Below are positions 1 to 8,882 of a stretch of 49,832 nt of DNA, in pieces. A program made the position numbers and the translations under genes. The stretch spans positions 1 through 49,832 of the forward strand of contig NZ_JAAEJV010000008.1 of NCBI RefSeq assembly GCF_015356785.1, in the 5' to 3' direction. This stretch comes from Candidatus Neptunochlamydia vexilliferae (GTDB lineage Bacteria; Chlamydiota; Chlamydiia; Chlamydiales; Simkaniaceae). Every line of letters starts with the position of its first letter. The first letter of the stretch is position 1. The notes under the pieces were generated by a model that saw nothing but the letters and a program-made list of their open reading frames with translations, made no database searches and was not told the DNA's origin.

Positions 1-15
1 TGCTATCTTTGCCAT
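1..15 (-). CDS. Start of a gene running off the left edge (partial)
   Basis: The first 15 bases read MAKIA on the minus strand. The ATG is preceded by a strong AGGAGG ribosome-binding site five bases upstream, which is why this is called as a real start even though only five codons are visible. Nothing can be said about its function. Confidence 0.5.
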
Positions 16-54
16 TATCGCCTCCTATTGTGTGTGTGTGCGATGTTAGTAGTA

Positions 55-86
55 GTCCCCCTATTTTATAGGGGGACGTTTTTTTT
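55..86 (+). terminator. Perfect 10-bp hairpin followed by T8
   Basis: GTCCCCCTAT, loop TTT, then ATAGGGGGAC forms a perfect 10-bp stem followed one base later by eight T on the plus strand. This is the shape of an intrinsic terminator for plus-strand transcription. No plus-strand gene is visible upstream in the window. On the minus strand the same hairpin would lie about 40 bases upstream of the start codon at 15, in the leader of that gene, so a leader-regulatory role is the alternative. Confidence 0.5.
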
Positions 87-286
87 GACACTATTGGGGG
101 TCAAAATTTTGAAAATTTCTGAGTCTCAAAAACTCTTCTCTGGAAAGAAAATCCGAAATCAAGGAAAATTTGGGGGAAAGTTATTTGGAAAATAGATTTT
201 TTCTCTATGAGAATTTAACAGCGAGAAATCCTCGAGCAGACCAACTTCATTGGTGAGATTTTTTTTAGTCTGCTAAATTTTAATGA
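87..286. other. Non-coding stretch with no recognised feature
   Basis: AT-rich sequence between the hairpin at 55-77 and the gene relic at 287-478. I see no convincing reading frame, tRNA or strong terminator in it. Confidence 0.4.
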
Positions 287-478
287 CTAACAAAAAAATC
301 TAGCAGCCGCTACGCCGTAGACATTGATGCCCCAGCCTTTGTTACCAACGGAGAGGCCATTGGCAGCAAACCCACCAATAACCACAGGCCACTTATTATT
401 TTCTATTTTTTCCTGGCATCGGGTATAAATCCCAGGCATAGAATCATTACTATAGAGTCAATTGCTTGGGATAATATC
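287..478 (-). pseudogene. Relic of the C-terminal domain of an LRR-family protein
   Basis: Read on the minus strand, this piece gives KDIIPSN, a TGA stop at 458-460, then LYSNDSMPGIYTRCQEKIEN, then a stretch containing PVVIGGFAANGL and GVAAARFF before a TAG at 287-289. It parallels the end of the neighbouring 1635-residue protein (RDVIPNS, RLYTNYTRCRDKV, DPVTVGDFSSSGL, GIAASRRFY). About 40 residues found between the first two blocks in the intact protein are missing here. The in-frame TGA sits where the intact protein has the Arg of RLY, consistent with a CGA-to-TGA change. It starts almost at the stop codon of the big gene but in a different frame, so it appears to be a broken second copy of the same domain. 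The homology is a by-eye alignment. Confidence 0.6.
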
Positions 479-482
479 TTTT

Positions 483-3400
483 CTAATAAAACCTTCTTGA
501 TGCCGCTATACCAGTGCCTATATAGAACCAATCATCATGACGAAAGACAAGACCTGAAGAAGAAAAGTCACCAACGGTTACAGGATCTACTTTATGAAGT
601 CCAAAACGATTATCAACCTTATCCCGACAGCGAGTATAATTCGTATATAGTCTTTTCCCTGAGCGGCAGTATTCCATTAGAATCGTGACGGCTAATTCGA
701 TCGCTTTAGGAGGAATATATGGAGTTCGACTTCTTTGGGTTAACTCTTTAAATATTTCACTTTGAGATGAATAGTTTTTTTTATGGCTATTAGGAATAAC
801 ATCACGACTCACTAAAACCCAGTAGGAATAAGGAACCTTTTGGTCTCCTAAACCCTTTTTTATATAGGTAGGATAATTTTGATATTTTGAAGTATTGTCA
901 CCTACCAATGGTTTTTGAATGATTGTTTCCAGTGTATTGATTGTCAAAGGACTTCCATTTATAGTCTGAGGGATGAGCGTAAGAAGATGTGTCTCTTTGA
1001 CTATTTTATCATTCCATATAGGACAAGGACTATTTAAAATTTCTTCGATATTGTAAGGCAAAGAAGGCGCATCTCCGACAAAACCAAAGTACTTCCTCCA
1101 TTCTTTGACTCCAAAAGCAATTTTCGGTGTTGGAACTATTACTCTAGAAGAAGCTAAAGCAATAGAAAGAGAGCTAGTGCTGGAAGAGGATGAGCAGCTT
1201 GGGAAGAAGCCATTTTTTATATGCTTAACTTGCCTCCTATTTTTTTGAAGCTTTTTATAAATAGTTTTTTCATATTCTATAGATATATCACTTCCTGCTA
1301 GATTGAGGCTTTTTAAAGTGCTATTCAATCTAAGAGCATCCATCAGTGGTTGTATTGCCTTTTTCGTAAGGCTTGTATGCCAAAGATCAAGTTGAGTTAG
1401 GCTCCGATTGTTTTTTAAAAGATCTGCAAGTACTTTTACTGATTTTAGATCAAGTGGAGCATAACTAAAATTGATTCGCTCTAGTTTAGACTCCTTAATT
1501 ACTTTGATGATTTTTTGGTTACCTAAGTCTTGCATTCCCTTGCTCAACCTCTTAGCTCGTTTATTAGCAATGTTTTGCTGACAGTGTATCTTGTCTATTC
1601 CTGGTGTTTTGGATAGATCCATACTATCTAGCCAATAAAGATCAAGTTCCAAAAGCTTTAGATTAGAATTTTTATTAGCCTTAAAAACTTTTAAAAAATC
1701 AGACTTAATCCGAACAGAATTCAGTTGAGGACAACGGGCAATATGAAGCTCTCGCAAATGGGGAAGCTCGACAGGACCACTAAATAGAGTTCCGCCTGAC
1801 TCAAAGGTTTCGAGATTTTTGGAACCGCTGAGATAGACCTCTTGGAGGTTGGGGGCTTTTTGAGCAAGGCTGTTGAGGTTTCTAAGTCCTGAACAGCGAA
1901 GGTCAAGGATTTTAAGCTGGGGATGAAGGAAGGGGTCAAGGGTTTGTTCGGTAAGGGCTTCGCAGTTAAGAAGGCGGAGGCTGGCAAGACTTCCTCTGGG
2001 GAAGATCTGTTTGAGGCTTTCAAGAAGGAGCTCTTGTCGGGGAAGATCTCCTGTCATGGCGGAGAAGTCGACTTCGATTCCTTGCTTTGTGGTGCGGGCA
2101 ATTTTGGAAATGGGGTAGGCGAAAAGCTCTTGTTTGGCTTTGGTAATCGAAAAGGCTTTTTGGTTTTCGATTTCTTCGATTTTAGGGACTCTACCTAGGG
2201 AAGCACGCATCGCTTGGGGAGTGGTTTGGGATTTTTCTCGCCTTCTTCCAGTAGCTTGTTTAAGACGATCTTCGGGGTCTTGCGTGTTAGTGGTATAGGC
2301 TCTTTCAATGCGGGGACCAATGCTACTGGTACTGAAGTCGTTTGTTCGGAGGTTAATGAGAGAAGAAAGGAGCTTAAGGGCGGGGATTTGGGGATTTTTT
2401 TTCAGAACTTGTTGGAGGTGTTTGAATTGAGTATAGAGGGTGGCCATCTCTCCTTGGCGGAAGAGGAGAGTGGGGGTAAACTGATTTTCTTTATCTTCCT
2501 CATAGAGTCTTTTTCTCTCTTCTAGACTAAATAAGGAGAGGTACTCTTTTTCTTTTTTTTCAAGATCTTGAATCCAGCTTTTGAGGATGAAGTCGGGATC
2601 AAGCTGGGTGAAGGCTTTGGAAACTCTAGGATTGATCTGGAAGGTGGGGTTAAGGCAGAAGAGGATAGAGCAGAAGTGGACGGTAGTAGACCAGTTGGAC
2701 CTAACAATGGGAGAAACAAAAGCAATGTCATTATCGATAGAGTAGAGTTTTTTATCTTTGAGGATATAGTTGACAGCACGTGCATCTCCAGGACGGAGTA
2801 GGAGGGTAGTAAGGAGCATCCAGCTGAAGTGGACATCATCTAGATCGAGCTTTTTCCTGAGAGCGGCTTTGAGGTTTTCTCCAGGGATGGTTTTAGAGAT
2901 TAGGAGGGGGTAAGGGGGTCTCCCCTTAACTTCTAAGCGAGCAAGAAGAGTAGGAGGCGTTCCCTCTCCTGCAATGCGGGAGATGAGGTTGTAAGTCGCG
3001 TACTCCATGAGAGGGTGGCTTGGCTTTTGTTTGATGTGGAGATCGAGAGTGTTAGTTTTGAGGCGAGCAACGTTATGGAGACTTCCTGAATATTGTTTTT
3101 TGATGTTTCCTTGAGGGTCAAAGACCTGTGAACGAAACTCTTCTTTAAAGTAGGTTGTTGGTTGGTTGGGAAAAGTGATTTTTGCTGGAGAGGGATGGGT
3201 TTGGGTTAGGTACTGTAGTGAGGCCCAGAAAGCATGCTCTTCTCGGATCACTGACTGACGGGTTCCATCTCGATTGGGAATCAGAGCAAGCTTGTGGATG
3301 AGGGTAGTTTCAAAGTGGCTGTTTCTAGCCTGAATTTTTTTTTGATTGAATGAGCTTGATGTTGCTAAGAAAGAGGGATTGTCCACCCTAACGATCGAAG

Positions 3401-5390
3401 TTAAATTTTTGTTGTTACCAGAACTTAAAGCATCTAGGTAAGCAGCTCTTAGAGACTCTAATTGGGGCTTTTGGGAAAGCAAGCGATACCTTTTTTCATG
3501 CAAACCATTGGGCACGCCCATCTTTAGTAAATAATTGACATACTCCTGGAGCTGCGCCTTTCCTCTTGATTCCTCAACTAAAGCTCCTTCAAAGCTCAAA
3601 TTAATCAACCGTGCCCGGTTAAACCGCTTTCTAAAGGAGGGCCTTGTTTTTTGAAGAAGAGTATAAAGAGGCTTGATAACGAGGTAATAGCTACAGGTCA
3701 AGGCTTGTTTTTCTTTAGATGTTAGAGTGATTGTATCGAGATTGGGGTCAAGGCTTGTGACTTCTTTTTGCTCCCCATAGTTCAGGTGGAGACGGACCCG
3801 AATCTGGTAGATTTCTTCGACTGTTTTTCTCAGAAGTGCGCTGCTTTCTGCGTGAAAAACCCCCTTTTTTTCGAGCTCCTTGATTACTTCTAAAGTATTT
3901 TTAGAGGGGCAGTCGAAGTAAAGGGCGAGGTCGCTGAGGAGGTGAAAAAGTGGTTGAACAAATTGTTCTTTAATATTAAGGATTGATGGGAAGCCTTCCG
4001 GCCATGCTTCTCTATAGTCTTTGAGTCTTTTTGTGAAAAGTTTCATCGCCCTTTTTTCCCGGATCATTTGGATATCTGGATTGGGATGAGCGTATGGTTT
4101 ATTTAAAGTTTTTTGGATTTTTGTATGGAAATCTTTAAAGAGCAGATCGCTATTGCTAGATAGGGTAAGTGACTTGAGAAGGGTGTTTTGGAGGCTATTT
4201 GGTTCGTAATGGGTATCGTCTCCAGCGATATGTTGCGCCATAACATCCGGAGTTGCGATGAGTAACGATATATTATCTGGAGGGGTATCAAGATGAAAGC
4301 CCGAGGGATGTTTAAGACCTAGACTCGTGAAGACAGGGATACCGGTTGTGGTAGTCTCTCCTAAGCTGATGATAAGGAGCTCAAGGAGTTCAATGAACCG
4401 TTGAAAATAGGGGGTGTGCATTTTATGTTCGATAAGGATAAACCATTCGAGATCAGAATAGGGACACATCTCCTCTCTGGCCATCGATCCCATGGCCCGG
4501 AAATCATACTGGCAAGGAGGCTCACCTAAAATGAGGAAGACTTCTTGGAAAAAGTGTTTTTGGAACAGAGGAATGGAGGCAAGCGTCCCATTTTTGTGGT
4601 TTAAAAAATTGGTCCGCAAGTGATCAAAGTTGGAATGAACACCTTCCGACCAAATGGTTGGGGATTTAGACAGAACATATCCACTAAGCCCATTTTCGAT
4701 CATGGTGGCACAGTGTCTAAAGCCACTCCTCCGCTCTTTATCAACGCGAAAGAGCTCATTTAGAACGCTACTTGCAGTTTCGTAGAGCTGTTCGATCAGT
4801 TGCTTTGGAAACCCTCGCTCCTTAAAAATATCGATCGCTTTGAGATCTTTTGCAAATCTATCTGGCGAAAGTTTGCTTTGTTCCAACCGTCCCCTGAAAA
4901 GATCTTGCTGTATTGCAAAGTTTAGGGGAAGCTGAGAAATTTTTTGGTGCAAGGCCTTAATCTCTTTACAGGAATGTTTCTTACTGATTTGGATCGCCTT
5001 AGCATAATAATGCATAGCAGTTGAGAAGTAAGGGTATCTCTCTTTTTTCCCCTTAGCAATGGCGAGCTGCTTATCTCCACAAACTTCTGCAAGTTTCATC
5101 TGACTTTCCCAAGGCTCAGAAGAGAGGGTAAATAGATCACCAAAGGTTGCTGTAAGCTTTGCAAATAGAGGCTCGCTTAGGTTAGGCGTAAGAAGAAAGA
5201 TCCCTTTATATAGAGTGCTGATCTCCCTTTCTTTTATGTGGGATAGAATGGCAGTTCCTAAATAGTCAACCCCCTTTTCATATTTTTTTTCCTGAATGGC
5301 TTTCTCAATTCTGCTTAAAAGGGAGTTGGGGGAGGCACAAGAAGTTGAAGAGGATGAGCTGCTTGAGTAAAGGGGATCTGTATGGATCAC
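483..5390 (-). CDS. Giant NTase / kinase-like / leucine-rich-repeat protein
   Basis: 1635 residues, starting at GTG (5388-5390) with AGGTG just upstream. The N-terminus is Ser-rich (SSSSSSSTS). Around residues 295-315 is GSMAREEMCPYSDLE, the GSxAR...SD(L)(D/E) signature of DUF294/GlnD-like nucleotidyltransferases. Around 865-890, RPGDARAVNY followed by SIDNDIAF resembles the catalytic loop and metal-binding Asp of PI-kinase/HipA-like folds. Residues about 1145-1375 hold leucine-rich repeats (for example LKILDLRCSGL, LTQLDLWHTSL, LKSLNLAGSDI). A second Ser-rich linker leads into a roughly 200-residue C-terminal domain with VSRDVIP, YTRC and a G-rich end; from memory this domain ends many LRR proteins of Parachlamydia-like organisms. 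No signal peptide or membrane segment is visible. Inference: a secreted or cytosolic effector-type protein modifying a host or self target. Activities are predicted only. Confidence 0.85.
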   Translation of the reverse strand: MIHTDPLYSSSSSSSTSCASPNSLLSRIEKAIQEKKYEKGVDYLGTAILSHIKEREISTLYKGIFLLTPNLSEPLFAKLTATFGDLFTLSSEPWESQMKLAEVCGDKQLAIAKGKKERYPYFSTAMHYYAKAIQISKKHSCKEIKALHQKISQLPLNFAIQQDLFRGRLEQSKLSPDRFAKDLKAIDIFKERGFPKQLIEQLYETASSVLNELFRVDKERRSGFRHCATMIENGLSGYVLSKSPTIWSEGVHSNFDHLRTNFLNHKNGTLASIPLFQKHFFQEVFLILGEPPCQYDFRAMGSMAREEMCPYSDLEWFILIEHKMHTPYFQRFIELLELLIISLGETTTTGIPVFTSLGLKHPSGFHLDTPPDNISLLIATPDVMAQHIAGDDTHYEPNSLQNTLLKSLTLSSNSDLLFKDFHTKIQKTLNKPYAHPNPDIQMIREKRAMKLFTKRLKDYREAWPEGFPSILNIKEQFVQPLFHLLSDLALYFDCPSKNTLEVIKELEKKGVFHAESSALLRKTVEEIYQIRVRLHLNYGEQKEVTSLDPNLDTITLTSKEKQALTCSYYLVIKPLYTLLQKTRPSFRKRFNRARLINLSFEGALVEESRGKAQLQEYVNYLLKMGVPNGLHEKRYRLLSQKPQLESLRAAYLDALSSGNNKNLTSIVRVDNPSFLATSSSFNQKKIQARNSHFETTLIHKLALIPNRDGTRQSVIREEHAFWASLQYLTQTHPSPAKITFPNQPTTYFKEEFRSQVFDPQGNIKKQYSGSLHNVARLKTNTLDLHIKQKPSHPLMEYATYNLISRIAGEGTPPTLLARLEVKGRPPYPLLISKTIPGENLKAALRKKLDLDDVHFSWMLLTTLLLRPGDARAVNYILKDKKLYSIDNDIAFVSPIVRSNWSTTVHFCSILFCLNPTFQINPRVSKAFTQLDPDFILKSWIQDLEKKEKEYLSLFSLEERKRLYEEDKENQFTPTLLFRQGEMATLYTQFKHLQQVLKKNPQIPALKLLSSLINLRTNDFSTSSIGPRIERAYTTNTQDPEDRLKQATGRRREKSQTTPQAMRASLGRVPKIEEIENQKAFSITKAKQELFAYPISKIARTTKQGIEVDFSAMTGDLPRQELLLESLKQIFPRGSLASLRLLNCEALTEQTLDPFLHPQLKILDLRCSGLRNLNSLAQKAPNLQEVYLSGSKNLETFESGGTLFSGPVELPHLRELHIARCPQLNSVRIKSDFLKVFKANKNSNLKLLELDLYWLDSMDLSKTPGIDKIHCQQNIANKRAKRLSKGMQDLGNQKIIKVIKESKLERINFSYAPLDLKSVKVLADLLKNNRSLTQLDLWHTSLTKKAIQPLMDALRLNSTLKSLNLAGSDISIEYEKTIYKKLQKNRRQVKHIKNGFFPSCSSSSSTSSLSIALASSRVIVPTPKIAFGVKEWRKYFGFVGDAPSLPYNIEEILNSPCPIWNDKIVKETHLLTLIPQTINGSPLTINTLETIIQKPLVGDNTSKYQNYPTYIKKGLGDQKVPYSYWVLVSRDVIPNSHKKNYSSQSEIFKELTQRSRTPYIPPKAIELAVTILMEYCRSGKRLYTNYTRCRDKVDNRFGLHKVDPVTVGDFSSSGLVFRHDDWFYIGTGIAASRRFY

Positions 5391-5757
5391 TTCGACACCT
5401 ATTCAATGAAATCTAAAAAAACTTCTTGAAGTTTAGTCAATTATGAATTGATTGTAAAGAGCTTTTTGCATAATGGCCTTAATAAAAGTCGAAGCTTTGC
5501 TGTTTTTGAAGAGTTTAGGGAATGGAATCAGAATTTTTGTTATCAGGTTTTAGTTTCTGCTCTCAAAATTTAACGCTAGGTTTGCAGGAATCTTTCCAAA
5601 AGCTTGCGATTTTTTTGCCTCAAAAATAGTGCCTGACTATTTACATTCGGCAAAAAAATCGCAAGTTTTAAGGAAACCTTCTCTGAATCCCTTAGCCCTG
5701 AATTTCGAGAGCAGAATCTAGAGAAAGGAGGTTACCCCCCCCACCTTAGAAAAAAGC
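5391..5757. other. Intergenic stretch dominated by a palindromic element
   Basis: The 367 bases between the giant gene's start and the end of the Rpn-type gene hold the inverted repeat described at 5555-5716 and otherwise AT-rich sequence. No reading frame is supported. Confidence 0.4.
5555..5716. repeat. Long imperfect palindrome (inverted arms of about 75 bp)
   Basis: The outer ends are TTCTGCTCTC (5555) and GAGAGCAGAA (5707). Further in, GCTTGCGATTTTTTTGCC pairs with GGCAAAAAAATCGCAAG, and the centre is AATAGT-GCCTG-ACTATT. The whole stretch folds on itself with mismatches between the conserved blocks. It could be a MITE-like or REP-like element, or a hairpin at the end of the minus-strand gene at 5758. 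I saw no second copy in this window. Confidence 0.6.
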
Positions 5758-6612
5758 TTAGCTGAGGGTTTTGATCTCTTCGCTCGAAAGTCCAGTATCT
5801 TCAGCGATCTCATCGATAGACCGGCCTCGTTTGAGCATCTTCTGGGCAATTTCTAGCTTTTCTTTTTGCCGTCCTTTTTCGAGCCCTTCCTCAACGCCTT
5901 TTTCACGTTCCTTTCTTCTGGCATCATATTCATCAGTCAAGGCCATATTTGCCTGAATGTATGCCTCTCTTTCAGCCTTGCTCCAATTGTACTCTTCCAT
6001 CGAATGGTAAGCTTCTATCAGCTCTTTTTCTTGGACTTTAGAAGGAACTTCGTTCGTTTTTCCCCAGTTTTTAAAGAAGTACAACCATTTATCTTGGACC
6101 GTTTCTAACTCCTCTTCTTCTTTCTTGAATTTAGAAAGTTCAATGAAAACGTAAGACATATCTTCTCGGTTATGCTCTAATGTGTCTGTATCAAGGGTTT
6201 TATGATAGGAAATCACCTTTTCTTTTTCAGGAAATAGAACATGGTTTGCAATGGCAAGCAGGATAACAGGTTTTAGCTCAACGTACTCAGCTCCTTCAGG
6301 GAACTGAGAAACGTAACTATGAGCAAGATAAAACTGGGTCCGCTTGATAAATCCAGGGACACTCTTATTTTGCATTTCAACAATGTATTGAATATTTCGC
6401 TCATCTGTGCACTTGATATCAAGAACGCTTTTTTTCGTTTCTTTGATGAGAGGTGCTTGATCCTTTGGAAGAAGAGTGACTTCTTTGATTTTTCGATCCC
6501 CTTCTAGAGATAGAGCGGAATTTAAAAAGCTAATAAGCAAAGGTTTATGTTTTTCTGTTCCAAAAAGCTTTTTAAAAGAAACGTCATTTGTTGGGTTTAA
6601 ATACCGGCTCAT
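5758..6612 (-). CDS. Rpn-family PD-(D/E)XK nuclease / putative transposase
   Basis: 284 residues. It opens with LNPTNDVSFKKLFG, the hallmark start of the Rpn (recombination-promoting nuclease, formerly transposase_31) group. About 60 residues on, the nuclease core shows VLDIKC and YIVEMQ, matching the D...(E/Q)XQ arrangement of the PD-(D/E)XK fold. The C-terminus is charged and helical (GVEEGLEKGRQKEKLEIAQKMLKRG) and ends in a short helix-turn-helix-like tail (SIDEIAEDTGLSSEEI), as is usual in this family. The protein looks full length and intact. Family members are thought to cut DNA and promote RecA-independent recombination; many genomes carry multiple copies with no defined role. It is isolated here between a palindromic element and degraded sequence, fitting an accessory segment. 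Confidence 0.85.
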   Translation of the reverse strand: MSRYLNPTNDVSFKKLFGTEKHKPLLISFLNSALSLEGDRKIKEVTLLPKDQAPLIKETKKSVLDIKCTDERNIQYIVEMQNKSVPGFIKRTQFYLAHSYVSQFPEGAEYVELKPVILLAIANHVLFPEKEKVISYHKTLDTDTLEHNREDMSYVFIELSKFKKEEEELETVQDKWLYFFKNWGKTNEVPSKVQEKELIEAYHSMEEYNWSKAEREAYIQANMALTDEYDARRKEREKGVEEGLEKGRQKEKLEIAQKMLKRGRSIDEIAEDTGLSSEEIKTLS

Positions 6613-7067
6613 TTTTATTTCTCCTCTGTCTGGCTAAGAGATTCAATTGTTTCTTCCATAACTTCCCCAATCGAGCAGCCCCTTCCCTATAGCCTCCCTG
6701 GTAGGCAGCTTCAACCCTTAAGTTTTCTTATGAGTCTCTTCATCTTCGCCTCTGCTCGAATGTGAGCATGCATACCATAACAATTTGTATCTCTTTTTCT
6801 GATCTTGCTTTACATTTGTTTAAATCCATTTTAAGGGATTTTACAAGATTTTGCAAACATTCATTTTAATAAAAAAATAGATGAGAAGTGGAGTAAGAGG
6901 TATCCTGTAGCTTTGGTGCCTTGGATGAGCTACTGGGAGACTTTAAAAACATTTTTTTTAATTCCCAAAAGAAATAAAAAGATTGATTTATACGACAAAT
7001 GCTATAAAATGCGCTCTAAGGACATATTGAAGTTAGAAGCTGGAAAGAATCACCCTCATATTTTGAG
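6613..7067. other. Gene-poor stretch with possible coding relics
   Basis: On the minus strand, 6620-6829 contains scattered in-frame pieces that look protein-like: MDLNKCKARSEKEIQIVM from the ATG at 6829, AEAKMKRLIRKLKG, and VEAAYQGGYREGAARLGKLW. They lie in different frames or are separated by stops, so this may be a frameshifted small gene. On the plus strand a 61-codon frame from 6913 overlaps the ABC gene start but has no recognisable features. Nothing here is strongly supported. Confidence 0.3.
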
Positions 7068-8873
7068 GTGGCATCTAGATGGCGTTTACACAGTTTAATT
7101 TACAGTCTCATGAACACCCCTATTTCAGGAATTTTTATTCTCTCATACCTCTGGAAGCATCTAAGACCTTATAGATGGCAGCTTCTGTTGATCCTTCAAG
7201 CCCCTTTGATCGCTTCTTGTTTCGTCCCCATTACCCAGTATGCGACAAAGATGACCTTGGACCGACTCGTCGAATGGGAAACCTTTATGATTTCCGACCT
7301 CACAGTACCCATTCTCCTTTTTGTCATGGGGCAGGTGATTGCAGAAAGCTCTTGGGCCCTCTCAAATTGGGTTAACTTCCGCTCGATCGTGTCGATCAAG
7401 CGCGACCTAACCCACCAGGTCTACTCGTATGTTTTAGACCTTGCTTACCGATTTTTCCAAGAGAGCTTTTCAGGAACAATCTCTGCAAAAATCGAAAACA
7501 TTCAAACAATTAGCAATAAGGTCTTTGAAAATATCAAGTTCAATATTATCAATCGGGTGACCGTTCTCCTTTCAACGGTTTTCCTATTTTTGATCGTTTC
7601 AAAGGTCTTCCTTTTTTTACTCCTTGCATTCTATGCAATTTTCTTCCCAACGGTTTACTGTTTATCGAGAAAACTCCACGGTTTTAGTGAGGACTACACC
7701 TCTAAAAAACAAAAAACATCGGGTCTTATTGTCGACTCCATCGGTAATATTTTTAGTGTGTTCCTTTTTTCCAACCGAAAGAAAGAAAAGCTCCAGATAA
7801 AAAAGGGGCTTGAAACCGTCCTTATCTCTGAAAAAAAGATGCTCAGGTATGAGTGGCTGCTCCAACTGCTAATCGGGGGGATCTACCTTTCGATGTCTAT
7901 AGGGGTCCTGTTTCTCCTCATCTACATGCGGCAGCAGGGAAAAATCACTGTTGGAGACTTTGCCCTCATCCTAGGCGCTCTATTTCATATGTTAGAGGTT
8001 TCTTATAGCTTAGTGACTAACATTACAGACCTTGTCAAAGATTGGGGAGAACTTAAAGAGTCCTTTAGCCTGTTTAAAGGAAAACTTACAAATAGCAGCG
8101 AGGCTTCTTTGAAACCTCTAGTGATTAAAAGTCCTTCCATCACACTCTCCCATGTCACATTTGGCTACTCAAAAGAGGATCAGATCTTATCAGACCTCTC
8201 GCTTGACCTCAAGCCAGGAGAAAAGGTTGGCCTTGTGGGCCATTCAGGGGCAGGAAAGTCAACATTGATCCATCTCTTACTCCGCTACTTCACCCCTGAA
8301 AAAGGGAGCATTCTCATCGACTCTCAAAATATCAATGAGGTTTCAGAAACATCCTTAAGGGAAAGCATTTCGGTTGTCCCTCAAGAAACCCTACTCTTTC
8401 ATAGAAGCATCAAAGAAAATATTGCTTACAGTAAACCTGGAGCTTCCCATGATGAAATCATTCAAGCAGCCAAAAGGGCCAATATCTACCGGTTTATCGA
8501 AACCCTTCCAGAGGGGTTCGAGACTTTAGTAGGAGAAAGAGGGATCAAGCTTTCAGGAGGGCAAAGGCAACGGATTGCTATTGCCCGTGCATTCCTTAAA
8601 AAGGCCCCTATTCTGATTTTGGATGAGGCTACCTCACAGTTAGATAGTCGCGTAGAAAGGGAAATCCAAGAGAGCTTAGAGGAGCTGGTGCAAGAGAAAA
8701 CTGTCATAGCGATCGCCCACCGCTTATCGACACTCAAGCAAATGGACCGGATCCTTTTCCTCGAAAAAGGAAGGATTCTTGAAGAAGGAACTCACGATAC
8801 ACTGATTCAAAACCCTGAAGGAGCTTACCATAACCTTTGGAACCTTCAAAACATGCCTCTTCTCAACGCTTAA
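7068..8873 (+). CDS. ABC exporter, fused membrane and ATPase domains
   Basis: 601 residues if started at 7068, where GAGGTGG lies seven bases upstream; ATG at 7110 is an alternative. The first half (about 25-330) has the six hydrophobic helices of a type I exporter half-transporter. The second half is a complete nucleotide-binding domain: Walker A GHSGAGKST (about 395-402), a Q-loop region with VPQETLLF, signature LSGGQRQRIAIARA (about 495), Walker B ILILDEATSQLD (about 515-525) and the switch His in IAHRLST. It should work as a homodimer in the inner membrane. It resembles MsbA/lipid and peptide exporters, and its position at the edge of the biosynthetic cluster suggests export of the cluster's product. 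It meets the convergent oxygenase gene with a 9-base gap. Confidence 0.9.
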   Translation: MASRWRLHSLIYSLMNTPISGIFILSYLWKHLRPYRWQLLLILQAPLIASCFVPITQYATKMTLDRLVEWETFMISDLTVPILLFVMGQVIAESSWALSNWVNFRSIVSIKRDLTHQVYSYVLDLAYRFFQESFSGTISAKIENIQTISNKVFENIKFNIINRVTVLLSTVFLFLIVSKVFLFLLLAFYAIFFPTVYCLSRKLHGFSEDYTSKKQKTSGLIVDSIGNIFSVFLFSNRKKEKLQIKKGLETVLISEKKMLRYEWLLQLLIGGIYLSMSIGVLFLLIYMRQQGKITVGDFALILGALFHMLEVSYSLVTNITDLVKDWGELKESFSLFKGKLTNSSEASLKPLVIKSPSITLSHVTFGYSKEDQILSDLSLDLKPGEKVGLVGHSGAGKSTLIHLLLRYFTPEKGSILIDSQNINEVSETSLRESISVVPQETLLFHRSIKENIAYSKPGASHDEIIQAAKRANIYRFIETLPEGFETLVGERGIKLSGGQRQRIAIARAFLKKAPILILDEATSQLDSRVEREIQESLEELVQEKTVIAIAHRLSTLKQMDRILFLEKGRILEEGTHDTLIQNPEGAYHNLWNLQNMPLLNA

Positions 8874-8882
8874 AAAAACCAC

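Noticed and set aside
1143..1210. Ser-rich stretch of the giant protein treated as a repeat
   Set aside because: It is an in-frame Ser-rich linker within a coding region, not a separate repeat element.
6913..7098. 61-codon plus-strand frame before the ABC gene
   Set aside because: No family features, no ribosome-binding site, and it overlaps the better-supported ABC start.
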